DNA from: Sphingobacterium sp. UBA7855
GTDB taxonomy: Bacteria > Bacteroidota > Bacteroidia > Sphingobacteriales > Sphingobacteriaceae
Length of the DNA: 64,000 nucleotides
NCBI GenBank assembly: GCA_002500745.1
Contig: DLST01000018.1
Coordinates: 157,227 to 221,226 of the forward strand
Direction of reading: 5' to 3'
The notes beneath the pieces were generated by a model. The model was not told where the DNA came from. It saw only the letters and a program-made list of their open reading frames with translations, and made no database searches. A program made the translations under genes and the position numbers. Below, piece by piece: positions 8,683 to 17,544 of the stretch. The stretch's first letter is position 1, and the number at the start of each line of letters is the position of its first letter.

Positions 8683-9045
8683 ATGTACCGAAAAACAACC
8701 AGAAGTCCACGTCAGCTTATCGCATTATGCCAATTGGTGTTAATGTCGCTGATTATTATTTCAGGTGTTGTTTTTATGCACAAAGAGGTAAAATCTACAG
8801 GTGAAATTGTCATGCACACCCACCCTTATGATTTTACCAAGAAACAAAAGCCCCAAGAAACAGATGACCAAATCGAATACCTGAATGTCATCTATCACAA
8901 CACCTACGTACAAACCGAATTTACCGTCCTTGAACTTCCAATTCCCCGCGAAGTAAGACAGGTACGCTATAGTTCCTTTTGTCCGGAAGCAATTACGTTA
9001 ACTATCGATCATTACCACTTACGTGGTCCCCCCAGCATAGTATAA
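8683..9045 (+). CDS. Small membrane-anchored protein of unknown function
   Basis: I do not recognise this 120-residue protein. It has a basic N-terminus and one strongly hydrophobic segment (about residues 12-32, QLIALCQLVLMSLIIISG), so it is probably anchored in the inner membrane with the C-terminal 85 residues in the periplasm. The soluble part has HTHPYDF and several scattered His residues (YHN, HYH). The downstream TonB receptor and thioredoxin-like gene are in the same direction but 363 bases away. A promoter with a perfect -7 box stands immediately upstream, which supports expression. Confidence 0.6.
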   Translation: MYRKTTRSPRQLIALCQLVLMSLIIISGVVFMHKEVKSTGEIVMHTHPYDFTKKQKPQETDDQIEYLNVIYHNTYVQTEFTVLELPIPREVRQVRYSSFCPEAITLTIDHYHLRGPPSIV

Positions 9046-9408
9046 AACCAACATCAGAGATTTCGAAAACCGGTAGTCTGAAATGGCAGTACTCGACGCT
9101 AATAAACGGAACGTACCGTATGCGTCCAGTAACGCATTGCTAAACCACGGAATGACTATATCGGTACGACCTCTTTGATACAATTTCTTATTGGCCTCCT
9201 TTTCGAGAATTGTCGTTGATGCCAAGGCGACACCCTTCGTTGGACTACCTTACAGTGGTTTCAATGAACTCCTTGGTACAATAGCCCTATATAAGAACAA
9301 GTTATTTTCTTGTTTCCTATCCGTATTCAACACCTTGAATGCTGTTCATAGCGCGCTATAGACAATGGGATGCGAGGCTTGTATTTTTAAAATTTTTATA
9401 AAATTACT
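9046..9408. other. Intergenic stretch before the TonB receptor
   Basis: No recognisable gene or RNA. One + frame stays open for about 60 codons from 9170 to 9360 without a plausible start or known motif; it may be chance or a decayed remnant. A weak TATTTTTA element lies about 30 bases before the TonB receptor start. Confidence 0.4.
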
Positions 9409-11745
9409 ATGCTAAAGCAATACACTTTATTCGCCGCATTACTGGCGGGTACATCCACTATATATGCCCAATCGAAACTTGAAGGCTATTTATTCAATAA
9501 AAACCATGAAGCAGTTCCCTCCGGCACACTGACTTTAAAAAACAGCAAGCTTGCGACCACATCTGATACAGCGGGCTACTTCAAGTTGTCTGCTATACCG
9601 ATGCAAAAAGTAACATTAAATATATCTGCAGTAGGCTACCGCTCAATCAGCAAGGTTATCTCCCTTGATACACTAAAGGCTCCATTACATATTCAACTGG
9701 AGGAAGACAACCTCAATTTGGATGAGGTTGTTGTTTCTGCTACACGTTACGGCGTCAAACGAAAGGATGCTCCCGTGGTTGTGAATGTCATAGGTCCCAA
9801 ATTATTTAATGCGACACAATCTGTCGCCATGTCTGAAACACTGAATTATCAGCCGGGGGTACGCGTAGAAAACAATTGCCAGAATTGCGGTTTTTCACAA
9901 GTCCGGCTGAATGGTCTAGAAGGTCCTTATTCACAAATATTGATCAATAGCAGAGCCGTATTCTCCGCATTGAATAGCGTATATGGATTAGACCAGATTC
10001 CCACCAGTATGATCGATCGTATTGAGGTGGTAAGAAGTGGCGGTTCGGCATTATTTGGCGCCAATGCGATTGCTGGGACAATTAATATTATTACAAAAGA
10101 TCCGGTAGAAAATGACTGGCAGGTAAAATCAACCAACTCACTCATAGGTGGCAGAAGCTGGGACAATACGGTTGATTTTAACACCTCGACGGTCGCAGAA
10201 GACCTCAAGAGAGGTGCGACGTTCTACGGCATGCACCGTAATCGGGAAGCATATGATGCTAATGGAGATGGTTTTTCGGAAATGACCAAACTTCGAAACA
10301 CTACTTTTGGCACAAAAATATTTTACAAACCGAGTGATCTAGATAAAATAACGGTAGATTTTAGCACAGTGAATGAGTTCCGTCGCGGTGGTGATCAGCT
10401 TGATAAAGTACCCCACTTGACGCAAATCACAGAGCAATTGGAAACCAGTTCGCTTGTTGGCGGAATCACCTATGATCATTACTCTACCGATTACAAGCAG
10501 AAAATGTCGCTTTACGGCTCTGTACAGAAAACCGTTCGTGACAGCTACTATGGCGGCCTAGGGGGCGGATCAACACTCGCCGACAGCATATTAGCTGCCA
10601 ATGCATACGGAAAGACAAATGATATCGCGCTGGTCGCAGGAGGACAGTATACTTACAACTTTGAACGCGATGTATTTACCGCCGGAGTGGAGTTCTCGTA
10701 CAACGATACCCAAGACGACATACCGGGGTACAAACGAACCATTGATCAGCAAAACAGGGGATTAGGCAGTTATGCCCAATACGAATGGAAGCCTTTAAGC
10801 AATTTTAAAACCTTGATCGGAGCGCGATACGATTATACCTATGTCGATGGCAAATACAGTCTTGCAGGTACAGACCGAAACTCAGATCAGCGTTTTGGCA
10901 CTTTTAGCCCACGGTTGACAATCTTATATGATATCACCAAGGACCTTCAATTTAGAGGGGGCTATGCCCGCGGTTTCCGTGCGCCCCAGGCATTTAACGA
11001 GGATATGCATGTCACTTCCATTGGTGGCAATCAAGTATTTGTGTTGATTGGTGAAAATCTAAAAACGGAGTATTCCAATGCGTATACAGGTTCCTTTAGC
11101 TACAACAAAACTTTTGGAAATGTACAGACGAGTCTGCTTGTGGAGGGGTTTTATACGGATCTAAACAATCAATTTGTCAATGTCATGGCATCAGAAAAAG
11201 ACGGATTGATCACCCAGGAGATGCAAAACGGTGAGGGTGCCCGGGTATATGGCTCTAATATTGAGATCAATATTGCACCATCATCTTGGTTTTCTATCCA
11301 AACCGGTGGGACCATTCAGCGCTCAAGCTATAAAAAAGATCAACTTATCTACGAGGGAAGGGAAGATGGACAAGACATCCTGACCAAGAAATACGTCCGT
11401 ACACCCAATATTTATGGCTATATGAATAGTAATTTAAAAGCGACCAAACAATTTGCGATCGATCTGACCGGAGTCTACACCGGAAAGATGATTGTTCCTC
11501 ATATCCAAAACGATATGATGACCTTGAAAGACGCACGCGACTTCGTCGAGTTAAATCTGCGGCTGGGTTATACCTTACCCATACATAAAGATTTTAGTAT
11601 TGAAATTTTCGGCGGTATACAAAACATGTTCAATGCTTTTCAGAAAGACTTTGACAAGGGACCATTGAGAGACTCAGACTATATCTATGGTCCGACTCGT
11701 CCACGGACATTTACCTTTGGCTTGCGCGTTGGCCATTTCCATTAA
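9409..11745 (+). CDS. TonB-dependent outer-membrane receptor
   Basis: The 778-residue protein has a signal peptide ending near YAQS (residue 21), a CarboxypepD_reg-like domain (about 22-105), a TonB plug domain (about 108-225, ATRYGVKRKDAPVVV to GTINIITKDP) and a 22-stranded barrel ending in FGLRVGHFH with the terminal aromatic-X pattern of OmpA/TonB barrels. The plug carries a Cys pair, NCQNCGF, which is unusual. It is of the BtuB/ferric-siderophore type, not SusC, so the substrate is probably a metal chelate or cofactor; I cannot tell which. A thioredoxin-like gene follows after 17 bases, so both are likely one operon. Confidence 0.88.
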   Translation: MLKQYTLFAALLAGTSTIYAQSKLEGYLFNKNHEAVPSGTLTLKNSKLATTSDTAGYFKLSAIPMQKVTLNISAVGYRSISKVISLDTLKAPLHIQLEEDNLNLDEVVVSATRYGVKRKDAPVVVNVIGPKLFNATQSVAMSETLNYQPGVRVENNCQNCGFSQVRLNGLEGPYSQILINSRAVFSALNSVYGLDQIPTSMIDRIEVVRSGGSALFGANAIAGTINIITKDPVENDWQVKSTNSLIGGRSWDNTVDFNTSTVAEDLKRGATFYGMHRNREAYDANGDGFSEMTKLRNTTFGTKIFYKPSDLDKITVDFSTVNEFRRGGDQLDKVPHLTQITEQLETSSLVGGITYDHYSTDYKQKMSLYGSVQKTVRDSYYGGLGGGSTLADSILAANAYGKTNDIALVAGGQYTYNFERDVFTAGVEFSYNDTQDDIPGYKRTIDQQNRGLGSYAQYEWKPLSNFKTLIGARYDYTYVDGKYSLAGTDRNSDQRFGTFSPRLTILYDITKDLQFRGGYARGFRAPQAFNEDMHVTSIGGNQVFVLIGENLKTEYSNAYTGSFSYNKTFGNVQTSLLVEGFYTDLNNQFVNVMASEKDGLITQEMQNGEGARVYGSNIEINIAPSSWFSIQTGGTIQRSSYKKDQLIYEGREDGQDILTKKYVRTPNIYGYMNSNLKATKQFAIDLTGVYTGKMIVPHIQNDMMTLKDARDFVELNLRLGYTLPIHKDFSIEIFGGIQNMFNAFQKDFDKGPLRDSDYIYGPTRPRTFTFGLRVGHFH

Positions 11746-11762
11746 AAAACAATAACTGATCT

Positions 11763-12230
11763 ATGAAGCAATTCAGCAAAATATACATTATGTCGATGAT
11801 GCTATTTTATCCGCTCTGTCACTTTGGACAAGAGCGGATTAATTGGATCAGCTTCGAACAGCTTGATTCTTTACTCGCAGTGGAGCCAAGGGAGACACTA
11901 CTTTTCATTCATACCGATTGGTGTAGCTATTGCAGAAAAATGGAGCAAGAAATCTTTACAAAAAGAGAAATTATTGAATTAATTAACCGGCGTTACTATG
12001 CGGTGAAGTACGATGCCGAATCTACCGAAGAGATTGTTTTCGACAACAGCATATGGAAGCCACTGAGCAGAAAAAAGAAAGTAGGGAAATACCATCCATT
12101 AGCAGTACAATTACTGCGGGGAAAACAGTTTGTCTTTCCGAGTATTTTAAGGCTGGACTCTAAATTTCATTTAAAAAGCATACGACAAAAATACTTGAAT
12201 TCAAAAGAGTTATATGCTTTTTTAGAATAA
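11763..12230 (+). CDS. Secreted thioredoxin-fold protein
   Basis: A 155-residue protein with a signal peptide (residues 1-22) and a thioredoxin-like fold of the DsbD-C/Thioredoxin_7 type. The redox motif is WCSYC (Cys54 and Cys57) after LLFIHTD, and the cis-proline loop is FVFPS. It probably works in the periplasm as a disulfide reductase or oxidase. Its gene starts 17 bases after the TonB receptor, whose plug has a CxxC pair, so the receptor or its ligand may be the partner; that link is inference from position. Confidence 0.8.
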   Translation: MKQFSKIYIMSMMLFYPLCHFGQERINWISFEQLDSLLAVEPRETLLFIHTDWCSYCRKMEQEIFTKREIIELINRRYYAVKYDAESTEEIVFDNSIWKPLSRKKKVGKYHPLAVQLLRGKQFVFPSILRLDSKFHLKSIRQKYLNSKELYAFLE

Positions 12231-12304
12231 TTTAACATTTGATGTAGCGAAGTTTGTCCAGTCTGCGTTTTGAGTTTTATAATTAATACACACTTTAAGA
12301 AATT

Positions 12305-12991
12305 ATGAAAAATATCACAAAATTTTTAATGGCGTTTTTGTGTCTTGGTATTCTTTTTACAGCTTGTAATAAAGATAATTTTGATTGGGACGCCTATTAC
12401 AAACAACAAGAAGAAGCAATAAGAAAGGAAAAAGCAAGACAAGATTCTTTATATAAAGATCAAGCACCTCTATTGGAAGCTTACGCGAAACAGAAGTGGG
12501 GTAACGACGCTAAGCGTTCAGACTCTTTGCTATCAAAAGGTATTTGGTACAAAATCGAATATGCTAAAGAAACCGCTACACCTTATACATATGGTATCAC
12601 TTTAACAAATAACGGTCCTGCGATTACACCTTTTGCGGCAACTTTCAATTTTCAAGGAGAGTTAATGGATGGAAGAGTTTTTGATAAAAATCCAGTTGGT
12701 TCACCAGCTGTTTATACTGATATATACAAAGCCATCAATATATATAATGTAGGATGGATGAGAGCCTTTACGCCTCCTGTAATTAAACAGAATGGCATAG
12801 ATTATTATCCACACGGATTACTTCCAAAAGGATTACAAAAAGGAGATAAAATTACTTTTATTGCGCCTTCATATTATTCGTTTGATCAAAATGAATATAC
12901 CAAAGGCAGTGAGAAGGTGACAGTACCTAAGAATACACCAGTTGTGTATACAATCGAATTGTTAAGTATTGGAGCTGCTACCTCCAACTAA
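12305..12991 (+). CDS. FKBP-like lipoprotein
   Basis: A 228-residue lipoprotein: the lipobox FTAC gives a mature Cys21. A charged coiled-coil-prone linker (residues 30-65, with QQEEAIRKEKARQD) precedes an FKBP-type domain with FNFQGELMDGRVFDKNP, GLLPKGLQKGDKITFIAPSYY and TPVVYTIELLSI. Peptidyl-prolyl isomerase activity is possible, but the domain has diverged and several usual active-site aromatics are not obvious. The next gene is a paralogue, after a terminator. Confidence 0.75.
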   Translation: MKNITKFLMAFLCLGILFTACNKDNFDWDAYYKQQEEAIRKEKARQDSLYKDQAPLLEAYAKQKWGNDAKRSDSLLSKGIWYKIEYAKETATPYTYGITLTNNGPAITPFAATFNFQGELMDGRVFDKNPVGSPAVYTDIYKAINIYNVGWMRAFTPPVIKQNGIDYYPHGLLPKGLQKGDKITFIAPSYYSFDQNEYTKGSEKVTVPKNTPVVYTIELLSIGAATSN

Positions 12992-13006
12992 ACAAATAAG
13001 CCGTAC

Positions 13007-13047
13007 AAAAAAAAGCCATTTTCTTAATGAGAATGGCTTTTTTTAGC
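13007..13047 (+). terminator. Terminator after the first FKBP-like gene
   Basis: AAAAAAAGCCATT pairs with AATGGCTTTTTTT around a short loop, ending in a run of seven T residues. It separates the two FKBP-like genes into different transcripts. Confidence 0.8.
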
Positions 13048-13191
13048 AGATCTTAATACAGAAATGTAAATTAATGTATCAATTTGTTAATTATTTAGGC
13101 GTAAATATACAAAAAGAAAAAAATCACATACATTTGCTAGGCCAATTTCACAATGAAATGGCTGCTTATTGAAAAACTAACAAATAATACC

Positions 13192-13791
13192 ATGAAAAAA
13201 TTGTTATCACCATTATTTTTAGGAATTACAGCAATCGCTTTCCTTATTATTAGCTGTGCCAAAAGTGATGATGCGCCGATTTACGATGCAGCTGCACAAT
13301 TTAAAACAGACTCTGTCGCACTTAAAAATTATGTCAGCCAAAAGTATCCCGATGCCCAATACAATAGCGAGACAGGCATTTGGTATGAAATTTTGGCTGA
13401 AGGCACAGGAAATTATCAATATAAAATTGTGGATACCTTAAATGCTAAAGTCTTTAAAGTTAATCCAACTGTAAAGTATACTGGTCGCTTATTAAATGGC
13501 AGTATTTTCGACCAAACTGGAACCGATAAAACGGCTAGCTTTGAGCTCCTCACCAATACCGGTTATAATTATCCTTTCGAGAGCACGCTTATACCAGCTT
13601 GGACATTCGCATTTGCTCCTAAAAAAATAGGTGATGTAGATCTCGGTGGACTGACAGAGAAAGGGCTTCAAAAAGGTGCTAAAATTCATATCATGGCGCC
13701 TTCTAAATTCTGTTATGGAAATCGCGCGATAGGACCAATTCCTGCAAACTCACCCTTGGACTTCGTGATTGAAGTGGTAGACATAAAATAG
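13192..13791 (+). CDS. FKBP-like lipoprotein, paralogue of its neighbour
   Basis: A 199-residue lipoprotein with Cys22 after LIIS. The FKBP-like core is seen in VKYTGRLLNGSIFDQT, GGLTEKGLQKGAKIHIMAPSKFCYG and SPLDFVIEVVDIK, which matches FKBP-type isomerases better than the upstream paralogue does. I start at 13192 (MKKLLSPLF) because it begins the signal peptide; the in-frame ATG at 13153 would put 13 extra residues before it. Likely attached to the outer or inner membrane on the periplasmic side, with a folding role. Confidence 0.8.
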   Translation: MKKLLSPLFLGITAIAFLIISCAKSDDAPIYDAAAQFKTDSVALKNYVSQKYPDAQYNSETGIWYEILAEGTGNYQYKIVDTLNAKVFKVNPTVKYTGRLLNGSIFDQTGTDKTASFELLTNTGYNYPFESTLIPAWTFAFAPKKIGDVDLGGLTEKGLQKGAKIHIMAPSKFCYGNRAIGPIPANSPLDFVIEVVDIK

Positions 13792-13825
13792 AAATATTTT
13801 AACTAGATAAGTGCTATTCTATACG

Positions 13826-13856
13826 ATGGTGTTAGGATTCAAAATCCAAGCACCAT
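13826..13856 (+). terminator. Strong hairpin after the second FKBP-like gene
   Basis: ATGGTG (13826) and CACCAT (ending 13856) enclose an inner GGATT/AATCC pair, giving an almost unbroken stem. The following sequence is TTGCTATTTATTATT, which is T-rich but has no pure T run. Probably the end of the FKBP transcript. Confidence 0.5.
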
Positions 13857-14799
13857 TGCTATTTATTATTGAATCCATCAACCCGTGTTCGGAAAAAAGC
13901 CTGATTTACCTTACAACACCTCGAACGTAAATCACTATATCAATTGACCTGCAAATACCTAATAGCTTTTAGAAAATTCCTGCATTTAAGAAGTCGATTC
14001 GGCTATCAATCAGCCCCAATTAATCGCATGTGTATGATATTTCAATATTGGATCTGAAAAACTTCAGCCTGAAAGCAGCGTGAAGTTAAATGTGTCGGTA
14101 TGCATTCTAACTAGATTCAGAGCTACCTATCTAAAGACAATATGTAAGCTACATCTTCCTCATCGAAGTAATTTCCTACAAACTTTCGATATGCTACCTT
14201 GATGAATTCTAGTACTTCCAAATAAAAAATAACAAATGGATCCCTCTTATACATCAACAAATCTAGGCGGGATGGAAATGAATTGGGGGCAAAACCGAAT
14301 GTGAAATGTTTATAATAAAAAAGCTCGAAGTGGGGAACTCCGAGCTTTACCTAACCAATTATTAACCTAAATTATGAAAAGTTCTTTATATATTATTTTT
14401 AATATCTTTCGTTTCTTTTGATATATCAAAGGTACTATACATCTGCTTTCATGTCAAGAAATTTAACAGCATTTAACGTTGTTAAAATTATGTTAAAACA
14501 ATTTAGCATATCTCATACTGTTAAAACTATTCATTCTCGCCCCCCGATTTGCCTACAGGCTGTTGCTGCTTTAAAGAAGCGGCCCCATTCGATTCAATTG
14601 CCCTAGCTTATTTCTATGTATACCTTACAAATACCCCTATATATCGCCACATCGGTAACATACAGGGTGCAAACATCGATTTCTCTTGGTTAACTTTTCT
14701 TTATTCGAATAAGAGGAAGCTTAGTATCAAAAAAAAGAAATAAATTTGTGAGAAGATCCTCCATAAGCAGGTATCTTATTTTTAGACGATCAATAGCAT
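13857..14799. other. Long geneless stretch (about 940 bp)
   Basis: I find no supported gene. From 14321 there is a hairpin (AAGCTCG with CGAGCTT, 14321-14347) followed by a leader-like sequence and ATG at 14375, which opens only 15 codons before TGA. Two other small open frames (14418-14606, 14549-14743) have no signal, motif or promoter and overlap each other. The stretch could be a decayed gene or hold the nadE promoter. Confidence 0.5.
14321..14347 (+). terminator. Orphan hairpin before a 15-codon open frame
   Basis: AAGCTCGAAG and CTCCGAGCTT pair with one mismatch around a 7-nt loop. The TTT after it is short. It may be a terminator or the structured 5' leader of a gene that has been lost. 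Confidence 0.4.
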
Positions 14800-16443
14800 A
14801 TGAAAATAGCTTTAGCACAGTTAAATTACCATATCGGTAATTTTGAAGCAAATACTAAAAAAATAATTAGCGCCATCCATCAGGCCAAAGAAGCAGCTGC
14901 CGATCTTATTATCTTCGCCGAACTCGCAATTGGCGGATATCCCGCCAAGGACCTGTTAAGAAATAAGGCATTCAAACATCAATGTGATGAAGCTATTCAT
15001 CAAATCGCCGCACATTGCCAGGATATTGCCTGTATCATTGGAGCACCCGTCAAAAACGGTGATCCTGAGGGCAAAGAACTCTACAATTCTGCTGTATTTA
15101 TCGAGCATGGAATCGTAAAAGATGTTATTAAAAAAGGTCTTTTGCCTGATTATGACGTATTTGATGAATATCGCTATTTCGAACCTAATAGAGTTTTCAA
15201 CTGCATCGAACTGAGCGGCGTAAAGATTGCCCTAACAATTTGCGAAGATCTTTGGGACGATGACGAGGGTGGCAATTCGTACGTTGGCGATCCCATGGCA
15301 GAACTGAGAAAAGAAAATCCAGACCTACTCATCAACATTGCGGCCTCTCCCTTTTCCTATACGCATTTTGAGGAACGCGTTAACGTTCTTAGTCGGCAGG
15401 TCAAAAAGTCGGGCAGACCGCTGATTTATGTTAATCAAATTGGTGCTCATATGGATATTATCTTTGATGGACGCTCCATTGCATTGAATAATGAAGGCAC
15501 AACGGTCGCTGAACTAAAAAGCTTTGAAGAGGATCTCCAATTTATAACCTATCATCAACAAAACATAATCTCAACCACAGCTGCTCCAAAGCATCCTAAA
15601 TCTGAAATGGAGCTGGTGCATGATGCATTAGTCCTGGGCCTTCGTGATTATTTTCAAAAATCTGGTTTTAGAAAGGCAGTTTTAGGCCTATCGGGCGGAC
15701 TGGATTCGGCTTTGGTTGCTGCCTTGGCCTGCGAGGCTCTCGGGGCCGATAATGTACTCGCCATATTGATGCCATCGGTTTATTCTTCCGACCATTCGAT
15801 AAAAGATGCCATGGATCTGGTCGACAGTACTGGCTGCAAACATCGTATCGTTCCCATCAAAGATATTGCTAATGCCTACGAGCATAGCCTGGCCCCTCTT
15901 TTTGAGAATTTACAACCCGATACTACTGAGGAAAATATACAGGCACGCGCCCGTGCAGTAATTTTGATGGCCGTTTCTAATAAGTTTGGTCACATCCTGC
16001 TCAATACGTCCAACAAAAGTGAAGCTGCTGTGGGTTATGGCACACTCTATGGTGATATGGCAGGCTCTATATCTGTAATAGGTGACGTCTACAAGTCCAA
16101 AGCCTATGATTTAGCGCGCTACATCAATCGAGAACGGGAAATCATTCCAATAAATACCATTGAAAAAGCGCCTTCCGCAGAACTTCGACCAGACCAAAAA
16201 GATTCAGATTCATTACCGGAATATGAGTTATTGGATAAAATACTCTTTGAACTCATCGAAAATGAGAAATCAGGATCTGAGGTTGTAGCAATGGGCTTTG
16301 AACAATCGTTAGTAGAAAGGATATGTAAATTGGTTAATAATGCTGAATTCAAACGTTTTCAAGCTCCTCCTATCCTGCGGATCAGTCCAAAAGCATTTGG
16401 CCCAGGAAGACAGATTCCACTAGTGGCAAAATATCCTTATTAA
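14800..16443 (+). CDS. nadE: Glutamine-dependent NAD+ synthetase
   Basis: NadE amidates deamido-NAD to NAD+, using glutamine as nitrogen source. The 547-residue protein has an N-terminal nitrilase-type glutaminase domain with the Glu41-Lys112-Cys148 triad (FAELAIGG, KKGLLPDY, TICEDLW). Its C-terminal ammonia-dependent synthetase domain has the ATP loop SGGLDS (298-303) and the late motif PSAELRPDQKDSDSLP. Two-domain architecture and length fit the bacterial glutamine-dependent type. It appears to be transcribed alone. Confidence 0.96.
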   Translation: MKIALAQLNYHIGNFEANTKKIISAIHQAKEAAADLIIFAELAIGGYPAKDLLRNKAFKHQCDEAIHQIAAHCQDIACIIGAPVKNGDPEGKELYNSAVFIEHGIVKDVIKKGLLPDYDVFDEYRYFEPNRVFNCIELSGVKIALTICEDLWDDDEGGNSYVGDPMAELRKENPDLLINIAASPFSYTHFEERVNVLSRQVKKSGRPLIYVNQIGAHMDIIFDGRSIALNNEGTTVAELKSFEEDLQFITYHQQNIISTTAAPKHPKSEMELVHDALVLGLRDYFQKSGFRKAVLGLSGGLDSALVAALACEALGADNVLAILMPSVYSSDHSIKDAMDLVDSTGCKHRIVPIKDIANAYEHSLAPLFENLQPDTTEENIQARARAVILMAVSNKFGHILLNTSNKSEAAVGYGTLYGDMAGSISVIGDVYKSKAYDLARYINREREIIPINTIEKAPSAELRPDQKDSDSLPEYELLDKILFELIENEKSGSEVVAMGFEQSLVERICKLVNNAEFKRFQAPPILRISPKAFGPGRQIPLVAKYPY

Positions 16444-16780
16444 TTTTACAATTACGATTAAACCATATTTATAGTTTTTTGTCTAAAGTAATAGGTTGTA
16501 AAATCAAAAAGGATAATAGCATCCCGGAGGATAAAGAAACAATCGCCATAAAGACCGCCAACTGTAATATTTTTACACTTGAAAGGTATACGGATAAGGA
16601 ATAAAAGCAAATTAGTTAAATAAATATAAGTTCAATATTGTCCATGAACCATCATGAGTTGGTCGCTAAATACGGTGATAAAATACTCACTCATGATAGA
16701 TTCATCACAGTTAATAAACAAACCGAGTGAAACGAGCTCATTTACACCGATGAGATCAACACTTATAAATAATTACTACG
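16444..16780. other. Intergenic stretch, no gene seen
   Basis: AT-rich sequence between nadE and the DUF4136 gene. No terminator hairpin with a T run, no tRNA and no ORF with a signal were found. It presumably holds the promoter for the downstream lipoprotein gene. Confidence 0.4.
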
Positions 16781-17353
16781 ATGAAAAAGATTCTATTATT
16801 TTTGGTGCTTTGCGTTGCACTCGCATCATGTTCGTCTTATCAATACAATACCACTCGGGTAGAAAAGATGGATTTTACGCCATTTAAGACGTATGCTTGG
16901 TTGCCTCCGGTCGACTCGTTATCAAAGTCTTATTTTGACAATGATATCGCTAAAACAAATATTCTGGACGCAGCTAATACTGCTTTGGAAGCAAAAGGCC
17001 TTCAATATTCCAAAGATAACCCTGATTTGCTATTTCGATACATCACGATTGTCAATAATAAGAGTCGCTTGGTGTATGGTGGCGGCGGTTACTACGGCTG
17101 GGGGGGACCCTGGGGATGGTATCGTCCGTGGTTTTCACCATATTACTACGGTGGCGGCTATTACCCAGTTGCAAAAGAACGCTATCGTTACGGTCATTTG
17201 ATTATTGAAGCTATTGACCGCAAAACAAATGCTGTGATTTGGCAGGCACGCGGCTCGGGAGATGTCGATAACCCAGAAAAAGCAATTAATAACATCAGCA
17301 AGGTTGCAAAAGGTGTTATTGATCTGTTTCCCGTAAAGACCTTAAAAAAATAA
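16781..17353 (+). CDS. DUF4136 family lipoprotein
   Basis: A 190-residue lipoprotein (lipobox ALASC, Cys17). FTPFKTYAWLPP after the signal peptide and the C-terminal HLIIEAIDRKTNAVIWQARGSG are typical of DUF4136, a widespread envelope protein of unknown function. A Gly/Tyr/Trp-rich loop fills about residues 92-125 (YGGGGYYGWGGPWG and similar), as often seen in this family. It probably sits in the outer membrane facing the periplasm. Transcribed alone, with a terminator 25 bases after the stop. Confidence 0.85.
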   Translation: MKKILLFLVLCVALASCSSYQYNTTRVEKMDFTPFKTYAWLPPVDSLSKSYFDNDIAKTNILDAANTALEAKGLQYSKDNPDLLFRYITIVNNKSRLVYGGGGYYGWGGPWGWYRPWFSPYYYGGGYYPVAKERYRYGHLIIEAIDRKTNAVIWQARGSGDVDNPEKAINNISKVAKGVIDLFPVKTLKK

Positions 17354-17373
17354 ACAAAGTTTATAAACAAAAG

Positions 17374-17410
17374 AAAGACTGGTTGACACTAATTAACCGG
17401 TCTTTTTCTT
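17374..17410 (+). terminator. Terminator of the DUF4136 gene
   Basis: GACTGGTT (17378-17385) pairs with AACCGGTC (17395-17402), with one G-U pair, followed by TTTTTCTTTT. Confidence 0.75.
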
Positions 17411-17459
17411 TTATATACAACGCCCTCTATTACAAAAAGACAGTTACTATCGGCATATA

Positions 17460-17495
17460 TTTTGGACTGTGCATTCCTTTTGGACTGTGCATTCC
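17460..17495. repeat. Tandem duplication of an 18-bp unit
   Basis: TTTTGGACTGTGCATTCC occurs twice head to tail with no difference between the copies, in the gap between two convergent genes. It looks like a recent slippage duplication. Confidence 0.9.
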
Positions 17496-17544
17496 TTAAG
17501 TATATTCCCCCGCTATGCGAAGAACTCATTATTATATCTTGATT

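Noticed and set aside
9019..9225. Minus-strand 68-codon ORF between the small membrane protein and the TonB receptor
   Set aside because: No recognisable domain, signal peptide or promoter, and it overlaps the end of the upstream gene.
13857..14799. tRNA or known RNA gene in the long geneless stretch
   Set aside because: No cloverleaf, T-loop GGTTCGAATCC-like sequence or other known RNA signature could be found by eye.
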